The position numbers and the translations under genes are program-made. DNA of 64,000 nucleotides from Terrabacter sp. MAHUQ-38 (GTDB taxonomy: Bacteria; Actinomycetota; Actinomycetes; Actinomycetales; Dermatophilaceae), in contig NZ_JACVCU010000001.1 of assembly GCF_014518425.1 (NCBI RefSeq), positions 1,054,001 through 1,118,000 on the forward strand, read 5' to 3'. The notes below the pieces were generated by a model. The model had not been told where the DNA came from, did no database searches, and saw only the letters and a program-made list of their open reading frames with translations. This document shows, piece by piece, positions 17,116-25,619 of this stretch. Position 1 is the stretch's first letter. Every line of letters begins with the position of its first letter.

Positions 17116-18497
17116 ACCCTGTCCTTCTCCTCGACGTCGTCGGGCTGACGCCACGGGCGCTCGCCGACATGCCGCGCCTGCGCCGCCTCGCCGCGTCGGG
17201 CTGGCAGACCTCGCTCGAGACCGTCCTTCCCGCCGTCACCTGCTCGGTGCAGTCGACGATGCTGACCGGGCGCCCGCCCGCCGAGCACGGCGCGGTCGGC
17301 AACGGGTGGTACTTCCGCGACCTCGGCGAGGTCTTCCTGTGGCGCCAGCACAACGCGCTCGTCGAGGCGGAGAAGGTGTGGGACGCCTTGCGACGCAGGC
17401 ACCCCGACGCCCGGGTCGCCAACGTCTGCTGGTGGTTCGCCATGGGCATGGACGTCGACTCCGTCGTCACCCCACGGCCGATCTACCACGCCGACGGACG
17501 CAAGTCGCCGGACTGCTACACGCGGCCGCCCGCCCTGCACGACCGGCTCGTCGACCGGCTCGGGCCCTTCCCGCTCTTCCACTACTGGGGTCCGACGGCG
17601 TCGATCGCGTCCTCGCGCTGGATCGTCGAGGCCACGCGGATGCTGCTGCCCGAGCACGACCTGACGCTCGCCTACGTGCCGCACCTCGACTACGACCTCC
17701 AGCGGTTCGGCCCGGAGTCGCCCCAGGCCCGGGCCGCCGCGCGCGAGGTCGACGCCGTCCTCGCACCGCTCCTCGACGACGCCGAGCGGCTCGGCGTCAG
17801 CGTCCTCGTCGTCAGCGAGTACGGCATCACCGCCGTCGACCAGCCCGTCGACGTCAACCGCGTGCTGCGCCGGGCCGGCCTGCTCGAGGTGCACACGCAG
17901 GCCGGCATGGAGTACCTCGACCCGTGGACGTCGGAGGCGTTCGCCGTCGCCGACCACCAGGTCGCCCACGTCTACGTCCGGGACCCCGACCGTGTCGCCG
18001 AGGTGCGCACCCTGCTGGCCGCCACTCCGGGCGTCGAGCAGGTGCTCGACCGGGCCGGCCAGACGGCATACGGCCTCGACCACGAGCGCACCGGGGACCT
18101 CGTCGTGGTCGCCGAGCCCCGGGCGTGGTTCACGTACTACTACTGGCTCGACGACGAGCGCGCGCCCGACTTCGCCCGCGGCGTCGAGATCCACCGCAAG
18201 CCCGGCTACGACCCCGCCGAGCTGTTCTTCGACCCCGCCGACCGCTCGGCCAAGGCGCGGGCCGGGCTCAGCCTCGTCCGCAAGAAGCTCGGCCTCCGGT
18301 ATGCGATGAAGGTCGTCCCGCTCGACCCGCGCTGGGTGCGCGGCAGCCACGGGCGCCTGCCCGACGACCCGGTGGACGGCCCCGTCGTCATTGCGTCCGA
18401 CGCGGCCCTGCGGCGTGAGAGCGTGGCGGCAGCGGATGTCCACGACCTCGTCCTCGAGGCAGCCGGCGTCGCCGTCGCCCAGCCCAGCCACCCCTGA
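17112..18497 (+). CDS. Alkaline phosphatase superfamily / nucleotide pyrophosphatase-phosphodiesterase
   Basis: 461 residues. The fold starts with [13 protein letters not shown] (Asp8, a metal ligand), then [15 protein letters not shown] with Thr43 in the nucleophile position, and [13 protein letters not shown] with Asp and His ligands. Where most family members have SDHG, this one has SEYG, replacing an Asp-His pair; this may be normal for the subfamily or change metal binding. It overlaps EboE by 4 bases, so a phosphodiester step on the cluster's product (for instance removing a nucleotide or prenyl phosphate) is plausible. There is no signal peptide, so it acts inside the cell. Confidence 0.85.
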   Translation: MNPVLLLDVVGLTPRALADMPRLRRLAASGWQTSLETVLPAVTCSVQSTMLTGRPPAEHGAVGNGWYFRDLGEVFLWRQHNALVEAEKVWDALRRRHPDARVANVCWWFAMGMDVDSVVTPRPIYHADGRKSPDCYTRPPALHDRLVDRLGPFPLFHYWGPTASIASSRWIVEATRMLLPEHDLTLAYVPHLDYDLQRFGPESPQARAAAREVDAVLAPLLDDAERLGVSVLVVSEYGITAVDQPVDVNRVLRRAGLLEVHTQAGMEYLDPWTSEAFAVADHQVAHVYVRDPDRVAEVRTLLAATPGVEQVLDRAGQTAYGLDHERTGDLVVVAEPRAWFTYYYWLDDERAPDFARGVEIHRKPGYDPAELFFDPADRSAKARAGLSLVRKKLGLRYAMKVVPLDPRWVRGSHGRLPDDPVDGPVVIASDAALRRESVAAADVHDLVLEAAGVAVAQPSHP

Positions 18498-18498
18498 C

Positions 18499-18537
18499 CA
18501 GCAGCAACCCACAGCAGCAACCCACAGCAGCAAGGAG
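18499..18537 (+). repeat. Three 13-base direct repeats ahead of isomerase gene
   Basis: CAGCAGCAACCCA occurs at 18499-18511 and 18512-18524, and a third copy at 18525-18537 diverges only at its end to CAGCAGCAAGGAG, where the change creates the ribosome-binding site of the gene at 18545. Confidence 0.85.
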
Positions 18538-18544
18538 ATCCACG

Positions 18545-19555
18545 ATGGCCCGACCGATCACCCTCTTCACCGGACAGTGGGCCGACCTGCCCTTCGAGGA
18601 GATGTGCCGCCTTGCCGGCAAGTGGGGCTACGACGGCCTCGAGCTCGCGTGCTGGGGCGACCACTTCGAGGTCGACCGCGCCCTCACCGAGGACGGCTAC
18701 ATCGAGTCGCGCCGCGAGATCCTCGAGAAGAACGGCCTGCAGGTCTGGGCCATCTCCAACCACCTCGTCGGCCAAGCCGTGTGCGACGACCCCATCGACC
18801 AGCGCCACCAGGACATCCTCCCGGCCGCGGTGTGGGGCGACGGAGACCCCGAAGGCGTGCGCCGGCGGGCCGCCGAGCGGATGGCCGACACGGCCCGTGC
18901 CGCCGCGAAGCTCGGCGTCGACACCGTCATCGGCTTCACCGGCTCGGCCATCTGGAAGTACGTCGCGATGTTTCCGCCGGTGGGCGACGACGTGATCCAG
19001 GAGGGGTATGCCGACTTCGCGCGCCGCTGGAACCCGATCCTCGACGTCTTCGACGAGGTCGGCGTGAGGTTCGCCCACGAGGTGCACCCCAGTGAGATCG
19101 CGTACGACTACTGGAGCACCGTCGCGACGCTCGAGGCGATCGGGCACCGCGAGGCGTTCGGCCTGAACTGGGACCCCAGCCACATGGTGTGGCAGGACCT
19201 CGACCCGGCTGCGTTCATCTGGGACTTCAAGGACCGGATCTACCACGTCGACTGCAAGGACACCCGAAAGCGGATCGGCAACGGCCGCAACGGTCGCCTG
19301 GGTTCGCACCTGCCGTGGGGCGACCCGCGCCGCGGCTGGGACTTCGTCTCGACGGGCCACGGCGACGTGCCGTGGGAGGACTGCTTCCGCACCCTCAACG
19401 CGATCGGCTACGACGGCCCGATCTCGATCGAGTGGGAGGACGCCGGGATGGACCGCCTCGTCGGGGCCCCGAACGCGCTCGAGTACGTCCGCGCGCTCAA
19501 CTTCGAGCGCCCGCAGGCCTCCTTCGACGCGGCATTCAGCAGCTCCAAGGACTGA
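18545..19555 (+). CDS. Sugar phosphate isomerase/epimerase (TIM barrel)
   Basis: 336 residues with an AAGGAG site before the ATG. It is an AP-endonuclease-2 family barrel: [15 protein letters not shown] (Glu), [12 protein letters not shown] (His), [13 protein letters not shown] (Glu and His), [10 protein letters not shown] (Asp and His), VDCKDTRKR and [11 protein letters not shown] (Glu). This full metal-ligand set suggests an active isomerase/epimerase. It closes the same-strand ebo-like run, 47 bases after the phosphodiesterase, and is the fourth barrel of this general type in the locus if EboE is counted. The substrate is not known. Confidence 0.9.
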   Translation: MARPITLFTGQWADLPFEEMCRLAGKWGYDGLELACWGDHFEVDRALTEDGYIESRREILEKNGLQVWAISNHLVGQAVCDDPIDQRHQDILPAAVWGDGDPEGVRRRAAERMADTARAAAKLGVDTVIGFTGSAIWKYVAMFPPVGDDVIQEGYADFARRWNPILDVFDEVGVRFAHEVHPSEIAYDYWSTVATLEAIGHREAFGLNWDPSHMVWQDLDPAAFIWDFKDRIYHVDCKDTRKRIGNGRNGRLGSHLPWGDPRRGWDFVSTGHGDVPWEDCFRTLNAIGYDGPISIEWEDAGMDRLVGAPNALEYVRALNFERPQASFDAAFSSSKD

Positions 19556-19584
19556 CACGCCCCGGCGGGTCTACGGTCGGACCC

Positions 19585-19956
19585 ATGGGACTCGTCCAGA
19601 TCGCACAGCACGCCGAGGACCTCGGCCGCGCGTCCGCCTTCTACGCCGACCTGCTCGGTGCCGAGCCACGCGCGACCTACGACCCGCCCGGACTCGTCTT
19701 CTTCGACCTCGACGGCGTGCGCCTGCTCCTCGACCGCGGCGCGCCGAGCGCCCTGCACTACCTCCGCGTCGACGACATCGACGCGACCCTCGAGCGCCTG
19801 CGCGCGTCCGGCGTCGCCGTCGAGGCCGAGCCCCACGTCATCTTCACCCACGAGGACGACACGCTCGGCCCGGCAGACACCGACGAGTGGATGGCGTTCG
19901 TCAAGGACAGCGAGGGCAACCTCGTCGGCCTCGTCGAGCAGCGCCCCCGCAGCTGA
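19585..19956 (+). CDS. VOC family (glyoxalase/bleomycin resistance-like) protein
   Basis: 123 residues with two beta-alpha-beta-beta-beta modules typical of the vicinal oxygen chelate fold (LGRASAFYADLLGAEP, then MAFVKDSEGNLVGLVEQ). Members bind a metal or small ligand and act as lyases, dioxygenases or resistance proteins; no specific reaction can be assigned. A -10-like TACGGT (19572-19577) lies exactly 7 bases before the ATG, so the gene is probably transcribed leaderless and independently of the ebo-like operon. Confidence 0.85.
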   Translation: MGLVQIAQHAEDLGRASAFYADLLGAEPRATYDPPGLVFFDLDGVRLLLDRGAPSALHYLRVDDIDATLERLRASGVAVEAEPHVIFTHEDDTLGPADTDEWMAFVKDSEGNLVGLVEQRPRS

Positions 19957-20065
19957 CCGGGATCTCTCGGCGCCGCGCTGTCGATTGCGGTCCGGCGCGT
20001 TCGTGTACAGGGTGAGAGCAGGCGAACCGTCCGGCTCCGCACCTCACCGAGAGGCAGGCACGACG

Positions 20066-20458
20066 ATGACCAGCACCCCGATGAAGACGTACCTCATCAC
20101 CCTCTACTCGCCCGACGGGCCGCCGCCGCCCGAGGTCGACCTCGACGCGATCATGGCCGAGATCGAGAAGATCAACGACGACATCCGCGCGGCCGGCGGC
20201 TGGGTGTTCGCCGGCGGGCTCGGCGACCGCGCCGCCGCGACGACGATCCGGTCCTCGGGCTCCGGCGAGCCGGTGCTCACCGACGGTCCGTTCCTCGAGG
20301 CCAAGGAGCACCTCGGCGGCCTGTCGATCGTGCGGGCTCCCGACTACGACGTGGCCCTCGGCTGGGCGAAGCGCACCGCGCAGGCGACGGGTCTGCCCAT
20401 CGAGATCCGGCCGTTCGTCGACGACGACGACCCGGGCCAGCGCCCCGAGAACGAGTGA
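20066..20458 (+). CDS. YciI/DGPF-domain protein, ECF42 partner
   Basis: 130 residues, a small ferredoxin-like alpha/beta domain of the YCII-related (DGPF) family. The motif reads [11 protein letters not shown], and HLGGLSIV follows. DGPF proteins are the characteristic partners of group ECF42 sigma factors and are often their main targets. Here the stop overlaps the sigma factor start by 4 bases (GTGA), a tight coupling. A catalytic role has been suggested for YciI relatives but none is proven here. Confidence 0.88.
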   Translation: MTSTPMKTYLITLYSPDGPPPPEVDLDAIMAEIEKINDDIRAAGGWVFAGGLGDRAAATTIRSSGSGEPVLTDGPFLEAKEHLGGLSIVRAPDYDVALGWAKRTAQATGLPIEIRPFVDDDDPGQRPENE

Positions 20459-21714
20459 CCGGGCCCGACCGAACCGTGACCGTCGAGCCCGACGACATCG
20501 CCCGGGTCTTCCGCGAGGAGCACGGGAGAGCCGTCTCGGTCCTCATCCGTGTCCTCGGCGACATCGACCTCGCCGAGGACGCGGTGCAGGACGCCTTCAC
20601 CGTGGCCGTCGAGCGCTGGCCCCGAGAGGGTATGCCGCCGAGTCCCGCCGGCTGGATCATCACGACCGCGCGCCACCGCGCCGTCGACCGCCTGCGCCGT
20701 GAGGCGTCCCGCGACCGCAGGCACGCCGAGTCGGCTCTCCTCAACGCCGGTGACGACACCCTGCACGACCAGTGGAAGGAGGGACCCGTGCGCGACGACC
20801 GGCTCCGTCTCGTCTTCACCTGCTGCCACCCGGCCCTCGCACCGGAGGCCCGCGTGGCGCTGACCCTGCGACTCCTGGGCGGTCTCACGACTCCGGATAT
20901 CGCGCATGCGTTCCTCGTGCCCGAGGCGACGATGGCGCAGCGGATCGTGCGGGCCAAGAAGAAGATCCGCGACACGGGGATCCCGTACCGGGTGCCGCGA
21001 GACGCCGATCTGCCGGACCGCCTGGCCTCGGTGCTCGCCGTCATCTACCTCATCTTCACCGAGGGGCACACGGCGACGTCGGGCGACGAGCTCGTGAGGC
21101 CCGACCTCGCCGCCGAGGCGATCCGGCTCGGTCGAGTGCTCGTCGAGCTGATGCCCGACGAGCCCGAGGCGGTCGGCCTGCTCGCCCTCATGCTGCTGGC
21201 GGAAGCGCGTCGTCCGGCCCGCACCGACGCCGCCGACGAGCTCGTGGTCCTCGCGGACCAGGACCGCTCGCTCTGGGACCGTGAGCTCGTGGCCGAGGGC
21301 CATGCCCTCGTGCGGGCTTGCCTGCGCCGCAACGCTCCTGGGCCGTACCAGCTGCAAGCTGCGATCAACGCCGTGCACACTGACGCCGCAACCGCCGAGG
21401 AGACGGACTGGCGCCAGGTCGTCGCGCTCTACGACCACCTCCTGAGGATCGCACCGACCGACGTCGTGCGCCTCAACCGGGCCGTCGCGGTCGCGGAGCT
21501 TCACGGGCCGCATGCGGGACTCGCGCTGCTCGAGGGGCTGCACCTCGACGGCTACGTCCCCTTCCACGTGGTGCGTGGGGAGCTGCTCGGACGCGTGGGC
21601 CGCCGCGAGGAGTCCGCGGCGCAGTGGGGGCGTGCCGCGGACCTCAGTGCCAACGCCACCGAGTCGCGGCACCTGCGGTCGCGCGCCACGGACATGACGT
21701 CCGGAGCGGATTGA
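20455..21714 (+). CDS. ECF RNA polymerase sigma factor, ECF42-like with long C-terminal extension
   Basis: 419 residues, about twice a normal ECF sigma. Region 2 (about 12-80; [28 protein letters not shown] and [16 protein letters not shown]) is followed by region 4 (about 135-180; [24 protein letters not shown]), then an alpha-helical extension with TPR-like helices ([12 protein letters not shown]-type segment, [30 protein letters not shown]). The extension and DGPF neighbour fit ECF42, where the C-terminus, not an anti-sigma factor, is needed for activity. The start overlaps the DGPF gene. A second such pair lies at 29641-31356. Confidence 0.92.
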   Translation: MTGPDRTVTVEPDDIARVFREEHGRAVSVLIRVLGDIDLAEDAVQDAFTVAVERWPREGMPPSPAGWIITTARHRAVDRLRREASRDRRHAESALLNAGDDTLHDQWKEGPVRDDRLRLVFTCCHPALAPEARVALTLRLLGGLTTPDIAHAFLVPEATMAQRIVRAKKKIRDTGIPYRVPRDADLPDRLASVLAVIYLIFTEGHTATSGDELVRPDLAAEAIRLGRVLVELMPDEPEAVGLLALMLLAEARRPARTDAADELVVLADQDRSLWDRELVAEGHALVRACLRRNAPGPYQLQAAINAVHTDAATAEETDWRQVVALYDHLLRIAPTDVVRLNRAVAVAELHGPHAGLALLEGLHLDGYVPFHVVRGELLGRVGRREESAAQWGRAADLSANATESRHLRSRATDMTSGAD

Positions 21715-21750
21715 GCCCGCCCGTCGCGGGCCGGCTGTAGCGTGCGGGTC

Positions 21751-22692
21751 ATGACGACGCTGCCGTCCACGGCCCCCGTGGACCTCGCTGCCGCGTGGGG
21801 TGGCCGGAGCCAGACCGCTGACCTCGACGGGCCGGTCCACTGGGTCGAGTTCGGGGGTCCGCACGGAGCCGACCACGAGGCGGGGACAGCACCCGTCGTG
21901 CTCGTCCACGGTCTCGGCGGCTCGCACCTCAACTGGGTCGGCGTGGCGCCGGCCCTCGCGCAGCACCGCCGCGTCGTCGCCGTCGACCTGCCCGGCTTCG
22001 GCCTGAGCCCCGCGCACGGACGCGCGACGACGGTGCACCACAACGCGGCCGTGCTGAGCCGCTTCGTCCACGAGGTGCTCGGCCGGCCGGTCGTGCTCGT
22101 CGGCAACTCGATGGGCGGGATGGTCTCGATGCTCCTCGCGGACCGTCGCCCCGAGCAGGTCGTCGGCCTCGCGCTCGTCGACCCGTCGCTGCCCACCCCG
22201 GGCCAGCGCCCCGACCCGCAGGTCGCGGTCACCTTCGGGCTGTATGCCGTGCCACGCGTCGGCGAGCGGTTCCTGCGACGGCTCGACACCCGCTACACCG
22301 ACCGCCAGCGCGTGCTCGGCACGGTCGCCCTGTGCTTCGCCGACCCGTCGCGGGCCGACCCCGCCGTCATCGACGCGGGCGTCGAGCTCGCGGCCTGGCG
22401 ACGGCAGCAGCATGGCCAGGAGACGGAGTTCCTCGGCGCGGCCCGCTCGATCCTCGCGATGCTGCGCCGCCCGCGCCGATACGACGCCATCATCGCCGGG
22501 ATCGACCGTCCGGTGCTGCTCCTGCACGGCACCCGCGACCGGCTGGTGCCGGTCGGCGCGGCGCGACGGACCGCGGCCCTCAACCCGTCGTGGCGGACGG
22601 CCTACCTCGAGGGGCGCGGGCACACGCCCCAGCTCGAGGCCCCCGACGAGGTGCTCGCCCATCTCGAGCCGTGGCTGGCGTCACTGCCCTGA
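21751..22692 (+). CDS. Alpha/beta fold hydrolase
   Basis: 313 residues. The canonical fold shows the oxyanion HGLGGSHLNW (His-Gly), nucleophile elbow VGNSMGGM (Ser about 118), a late Asp in LHGTRDRLVP and the catalytic His in EGRGHTPQLEAP. The substrate is likely a small ester, lactone or C-C hydrolase substrate but cannot be told. TAGCGT at 21738-21743 sits 7 bases before the ATG, a leaderless arrangement; a GTG three codons upstream is less likely. Confidence 0.9.
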   Translation: MTTLPSTAPVDLAAAWGGRSQTADLDGPVHWVEFGGPHGADHEAGTAPVVLVHGLGGSHLNWVGVAPALAQHRRVVAVDLPGFGLSPAHGRATTVHHNAAVLSRFVHEVLGRPVVLVGNSMGGMVSMLLADRRPEQVVGLALVDPSLPTPGQRPDPQVAVTFGLYAVPRVGERFLRRLDTRYTDRQRVLGTVALCFADPSRADPAVIDAGVELAAWRRQQHGQETEFLGAARSILAMLRRPRRYDAIIAGIDRPVLLLHGTRDRLVPVGAARRTAALNPSWRTAYLEGRGHTPQLEAPDEVLAHLEPWLASLP

Positions 22693-23009
22693 GCCGGCGC
22701 GTCACGCAGCGTCGGTCCGCGCGCGGGTTGCCGGGCAGCATCCGGACGTGCACGCGGGTGTCGAAGGTGACGATCGGCAGGCTCGCTCGTGCGCGCAAGC
22801 GACGCGATCCACTCCCGCACACCCTCTCGAGCATGGCTGCCGCCCTTCGACTCGGCGTCGAGCTGAGGATGTTCGTCACGGATCCTTTCCCACCGTCCAC
22901 GCTGCGCGGGCCGGGCGCCGCGGCCTTTGAATCGTGACGTACGAGACGTCCTACGCCACAATGGGATTCACGGTCGTCGATTGTCGATGACCATCGACGA
23001 GGAGGTGCC
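22693..23009. other. 317-base intergenic region without a supported gene
   Basis: No conserved protein, RNA or repeat was recognised here. The right end has a short inverted repeat, GTCGAT/ATCGAC (22983-22998, 4-base spacer), and a GAGGAGG ribosome site for the next gene. A nine-codon ORF with a Cys codon near its end lies just before the inverted repeat, but nothing supports its translation. Confidence 0.5.
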
Positions 23010-23630
23010 GTGGACTCGAGGGCCTGGGACGAGAGGTACGCAGCCCACGACCTCGTGTGGTCGGTCGAGCCCAACCGTTTCGTGGCCGAGATCGTCGGGC
23101 CCCTGACGCCCGGCCACGCCGTCGACCTCGCGGCCGGCGAGGGACGCAACGCGATCTGGATGGCCGACCGGGGGTGGACCGTCGTGGCGGCCGACTTCTC
23201 GGCCGTGGCGGTCGACCGCATGCGATCGCTCGCGGCCGAGCGGCTCGGTGACGCTGTCGAGCGGCTCACCCCACTCGTCGCGGACGCCACGCAGCCGGCC
23301 CCCGGCGGCCCGGCCGCGTACGACCTCGCCCTGCTCAGCTACCTGCAGCTGCCGGCCGACGACTGGCGTCAGGCCCTGCGCGCAGCGGTCGAGGCGGTGC
23401 GCCCCGGAGGCCGGGTGGTCGTGGTGGGCCACGCCGGGCGCAACCTCGCCGAGGGCTGGGGAGGGCCGAGCGACCGCAGCGTGCTCTACGACCCCGACGA
23501 GGTGCTCGACGCCGTCGACGGTCTTCCCGTCTCGGTCGAGCAGTCGGGGATCCGGGAGCGACCGGTGCCGACCGACGAGGGCGAGCGGATCGCGCTCGAC
23601 ACGGTCGTCGTGCTGCGCCGCGACGGCTAG
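23010..23630 (+). CDS. Class I SAM-dependent methyltransferase (TehB/TPMT-like)
   Basis: 206 residues from a GTG with GAGGAGG upstream. The N-terminal WDERYAAHDLVWSVEPNRF and SAM motif I VDLAAGEGRNAIWMA are followed by WTVVAADFS and a late PGGRVVVVGHAG. The pattern fits small cytosolic methyltransferases that detoxify tellurite, thiols or similar electrophiles (TehB-like), though the acceptor is undefined. It converges on the small HTH gene, whose stop codon lies at the end of this gene. Confidence 0.88.
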   Translation: MDSRAWDERYAAHDLVWSVEPNRFVAEIVGPLTPGHAVDLAAGEGRNAIWMADRGWTVVAADFSAVAVDRMRSLAAERLGDAVERLTPLVADATQPAPGGPAAYDLALLSYLQLPADDWRQALRAAVEAVRPGGRVVVVGHAGRNLAEGWGGPSDRSVLYDPDEVLDAVDGLPVSVEQSGIRERPVPTDEGERIALDTVVVLRRDG

Positions 23631-23842
23631 CGTCGCCCGTACTTCTTGTGCACGGCCTGGCGCGTGACGCCGAGCTGCTCGGCGATCTCCGCCCAGGCGA
23701 GTCCTTGCATCCTGGCGCGCCGGACCACCGCGGCCTCGGTGCGGTCGGCCGCCCGGCGCAGCTCGCGTGCCGCGGCCAGGGCCGCCCGCGGGTCGTCGTC
23801 GCCGGTCGCGCGAGCCAGCTTCAGCATGTCGTCGACCTCCAT
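23627..23842 (-). CDS. Small helix-turn-helix DNA-binding protein
   Basis: 71 residues. The C-terminus is a clear helix-turn-helix (GLAWAEIAEQLGVTRQAVHKKYGRR, with the recognition helix around QAVHKKY), and the N-terminal half is helical and charged. There is no other domain, so it is probably a stand-alone repressor or a small architectural protein. Two perfect GTCAAC/GTTGAC palindromes lie just upstream around a promoter-like -35/-10, pointing to autoregulation. It overlaps the end of the methyltransferase gene by 4 bases on the opposite strand. Confidence 0.82.
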   Translation of the reverse strand: MEVDDMLKLARATGDDDPRAALAAARELRRAADRTEAAVVRRARMQGLAWAEIAEQLGVTRQAVHKKYGRR

Positions 23843-23866
23843 CGTGATCTCCGCCGCTCGGTCGCT

Positions 23867-23925
23867 GTGTCAACTTCTGTTGACACCATATGTCGCCGCG
23901 ACCGTCGCGGTCAACCCAGGTTGAC
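23867..23925 (-). promoter_or_regulatory. Twin perfect operators and promoter of small HTH gene
   Basis: Operator 1 is GTGTCAAC-TTCT-GTTGACAC (23867-23886) and operator 2 is GTCAACC-CA-GGTTGAC (23910-23925); both are perfect and share GTCAAC/GTTGAC half-sites. Reading leftward, TTGACC in operator 2 can serve as -35 with TATGGT 18 bases on as -10, so the two sites flank the likely RNA polymerase footprint. Confidence 0.65.
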
Positions 23926-24182
23926 GCGCGGACTGTGTGCCGGCCCAGCCCCTCGACCTGAGCAGCTCGCCGACCTCCGCCGCCGGTGTGCACGGCGTCA
24001 CTGCGACGTCGCCCGGGCAAGAGCCGCGTCAGCAATCTCCACAGGTCGAGGGACCGCGGTGGCGTGTGCAGGCGTCGGGAGTATGACCCCGCCGAGTGCA
24101 CTCACGGCGCCAGGGGGTGGGCGACGTGGTGCCACCCGAAACCGGTGGCTCGACGACCCCGGGCCACAGCAGGATGGCGCCC
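23926..24182. other. Intergenic stretch without a supported gene
   Basis: Together with the operators to its left this makes a 340-base gap. Both strands give only Arg/Pro/Ala-rich frames typical of non-coding high-GC DNA. No conserved motif or repeat was recognised. The right edge carries CAGGAT 7 bases before the next ATG, a weak leaderless -10. Confidence 0.5.
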
Positions 24183-24581
24183 ATGGCACTGGAGCTCTCG
24201 CACACGACCGTCAACGCCCTCGACGCCTACGCCCAGTCGGTCTGGTGGGCCGACCTGCTCGGCTACCACGAGGACCCCGCCGACCCCAACGAACCCGGTC
24301 ACGAGGAGTGCATGATCTTCTCGCCCGACGAGTCACACCGGCTGCTCTTCATCGAGGTGCCTGACGCGAAGCAGGGGCGCAACCGGGTGCACCTCGACCT
24401 CCGGCCCACCGACCGCCCTCGCGACGAGGAGGTCAGCCGTGTGACCGGTCTCGGCGCCGGCATCGTGCAGGACTGCCGCACCGAGGACGGTCGTGGCTGG
24501 GTCGTCATGGCCGACCCCGAAGGCAACGAGTTCTGCATCCTGCGCAGTGACGACGAACGCCGCGCGGCGGGCGACCTCTGA
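24183..24581 (+). CDS. VOC family protein
   Basis: 132 residues with a glyoxalase-like fold: YAQSVWWADLLGYHED early, RNRVHLDLRPTDR in the middle (His-Leu-Asp-Leu, common in this subfamily) and GRGWVVMADPEGNEFCILRS at the end (Glu ligand). Actinobacterial relatives are small ligand-binding or lyase-type proteins of unknown function. An in-frame ATG at 24174 is an alternative start; 24183 fits the leaderless spacing seen elsewhere here. Confidence 0.87.
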   Translation: MALELSHTTVNALDAYAQSVWWADLLGYHEDPADPNEPGHEECMIFSPDESHRLLFIEVPDAKQGRNRVHLDLRPTDRPRDEEVSRVTGLGAGIVQDCRTEDGRGWVVMADPEGNEFCILRSDDERRAAGDL

Positions 24582-24614
24582 GCCGGGTCCTACCCGTGGT
24601 GCGACGATGACGGC

Positions 24615-24950
24615 GTGACCGTCACCCGCTCGATCCTGCTCTTCGTGCTCGCCGCGCTCGCCGAGATCGGCGGCGCCTGGCTCATCTGGCAGGGGGTGCG
24701 AGAGCACCGCGGCTGGGTCTGGGCGGGCGCCGGTGTCGTGGCGCTCGGGCTCTACGGCTTCGTCGCCACGCTCCAGCCCGACGCCAACTTCGGGCGGATC
24801 CTCGCCGCGTACGGTGGCGTCTTCGTCGCCGGGTCACTCCTCTGGGGCGTGCTGGCCGACGGCTTCCGCCCGGACCGGTGGGACGTCGTCGGCGCGCTCG
24901 TGTGCCTCGTGGGGGTCGGCGTCATCATGTACGCCCCACGGCCGGGCTGA
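24615..24950 (+). CDS. YnfA family small membrane protein (UPF0060)
   Basis: 111 residues and four hydrophobic segments. The family hallmarks [38 protein letters not shown] and [20 protein letters not shown] are all present. YnfA resembles small multidrug resistance transporters in topology, but its substrate and even transport activity are uncertain. The GTG start has no strong ribosome site; GACGAT lies 6 bases upstream as in the leaderless genes nearby. Confidence 0.93.
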   Translation: MTVTRSILLFVLAALAEIGGAWLIWQGVREHRGWVWAGAGVVALGLYGFVATLQPDANFGRILAAYGGVFVAGSLLWGVLADGFRPDRWDVVGALVCLVGVGVIMYAPRPG

Positions 24951-25024
24951 GCTGGGCGTCGACGAGCTGGGTCTGGACGAAAGGGGCACCTCGGCGCGAC
25001 CATGGGGACACGGAGGTCGCGCCC

Positions 25025-25576
25025 ATGACAGTTCAGCCGAATGCCGCCATCCAGCCCCTCGACCCGGGTCAGCTCGACCAGCACGAGGTCGACGAGCATC
25101 AGGCCGAGCGCGTCCGCGAGCAGGGCGCCGCGCAGCTCGCCGCCCACCTCGACCGCGTGCGCCGACACCGGTCCGAGCTGCGCGAGTCGGTGGCCGCGGT
25201 CGACCTCGCCCTCGAGTCGCCGATCGCGCGCGGCGGCATGTGGCGCGAACGCGTGCGCGCCGCGCTCGCCGAGCTCGCGCACGACTTCGACGACCACGTC
25301 GCGCTGACCGAGAGCTCCGGCGGCATCTACGACCGGGCCCGGCGCAGCGCGCCGCGGCTGTCGGCGCGCGTCGACCGCCTCCTGCGCGAGCACCGCGAGC
25401 TGCGCGAGGCGATCCACGGCTACCTCGCCGTGCTCGAGCACGGGGGCACGATGGCCGACCTTCCCGTCTTCCGCGAGGAGCTGACCGTGCTCATGGGCCG
25501 GCTCGTGCGGCACCGCCAGAAGGGCGGCGACCTGGTCTACGAGGCGTACGACGTCGACCTCGGAGGCTCCGGCTGA
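25025..25576 (+). CDS. Hemerythrin-like HHE domain protein
   Basis: 183 residues, almost entirely helical. Spaced His and acidic residues resemble a hemerythrin-type diiron site: RRHRSELRE, DFDDHVALTESSGG (HxxxxE), LLREHRELRE and RLVRHRQKGGDLVYEAYDVDLGG near the C-terminus. Related actinobacterial proteins end with the same DLVYEAY-type tail. If iron is bound, oxygen or redox sensing is possible; metal binding is inferred only. The first 35 residues are polar and probably unstructured. It stands alone between YnfA and the convergent tmsB gene. Confidence 0.6.
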   Translation: MTVQPNAAIQPLDPGQLDQHEVDEHQAERVREQGAAQLAAHLDRVRRHRSELRESVAAVDLALESPIARGGMWRERVRAALAELAHDFDDHVALTESSGGIYDRARRSAPRLSARVDRLLREHRELREAIHGYLAVLEHGGTMADLPVFREELTVLMGRLVRHRQKGGDLVYEAYDVDLGGSG

Positions 25577-25619
25577 CGCGTGCGGCAAAGGGGCCACGCG
25601 CGCCAGCCGGCGGGTTCGG

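Noticed and set aside
17112-18497. Secreted alkaline phosphatase
   Set aside because: There is no signal peptide; the start is fixed by a 4-base overlap with EboE, so it is cytoplasmic.
18499-18537. CRISPR array
   Set aside because: Only three adjacent 13-base units without spacers and no cas genes.
11540-19555. Scytonemin-type pigment cluster
   Set aside because: The ebo-like genes are present, but none of the scytonemin biosynthesis genes and no EboD are. Only the shared metabolite-handling genes are supported.
22580-22860. Minus-strand frame with a Met start in the gap after the alpha/beta hydrolase
   Set aside because: Arg-rich, no homology recognised, no ribosome site and it runs into the hydrolase antisense.
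23998-24189. Short Pro/Arg-rich frames between the HTH gene and the VOC gene
   Set aside because: No motif, and neither strand shows a start with a ribosome site or leaderless -10.
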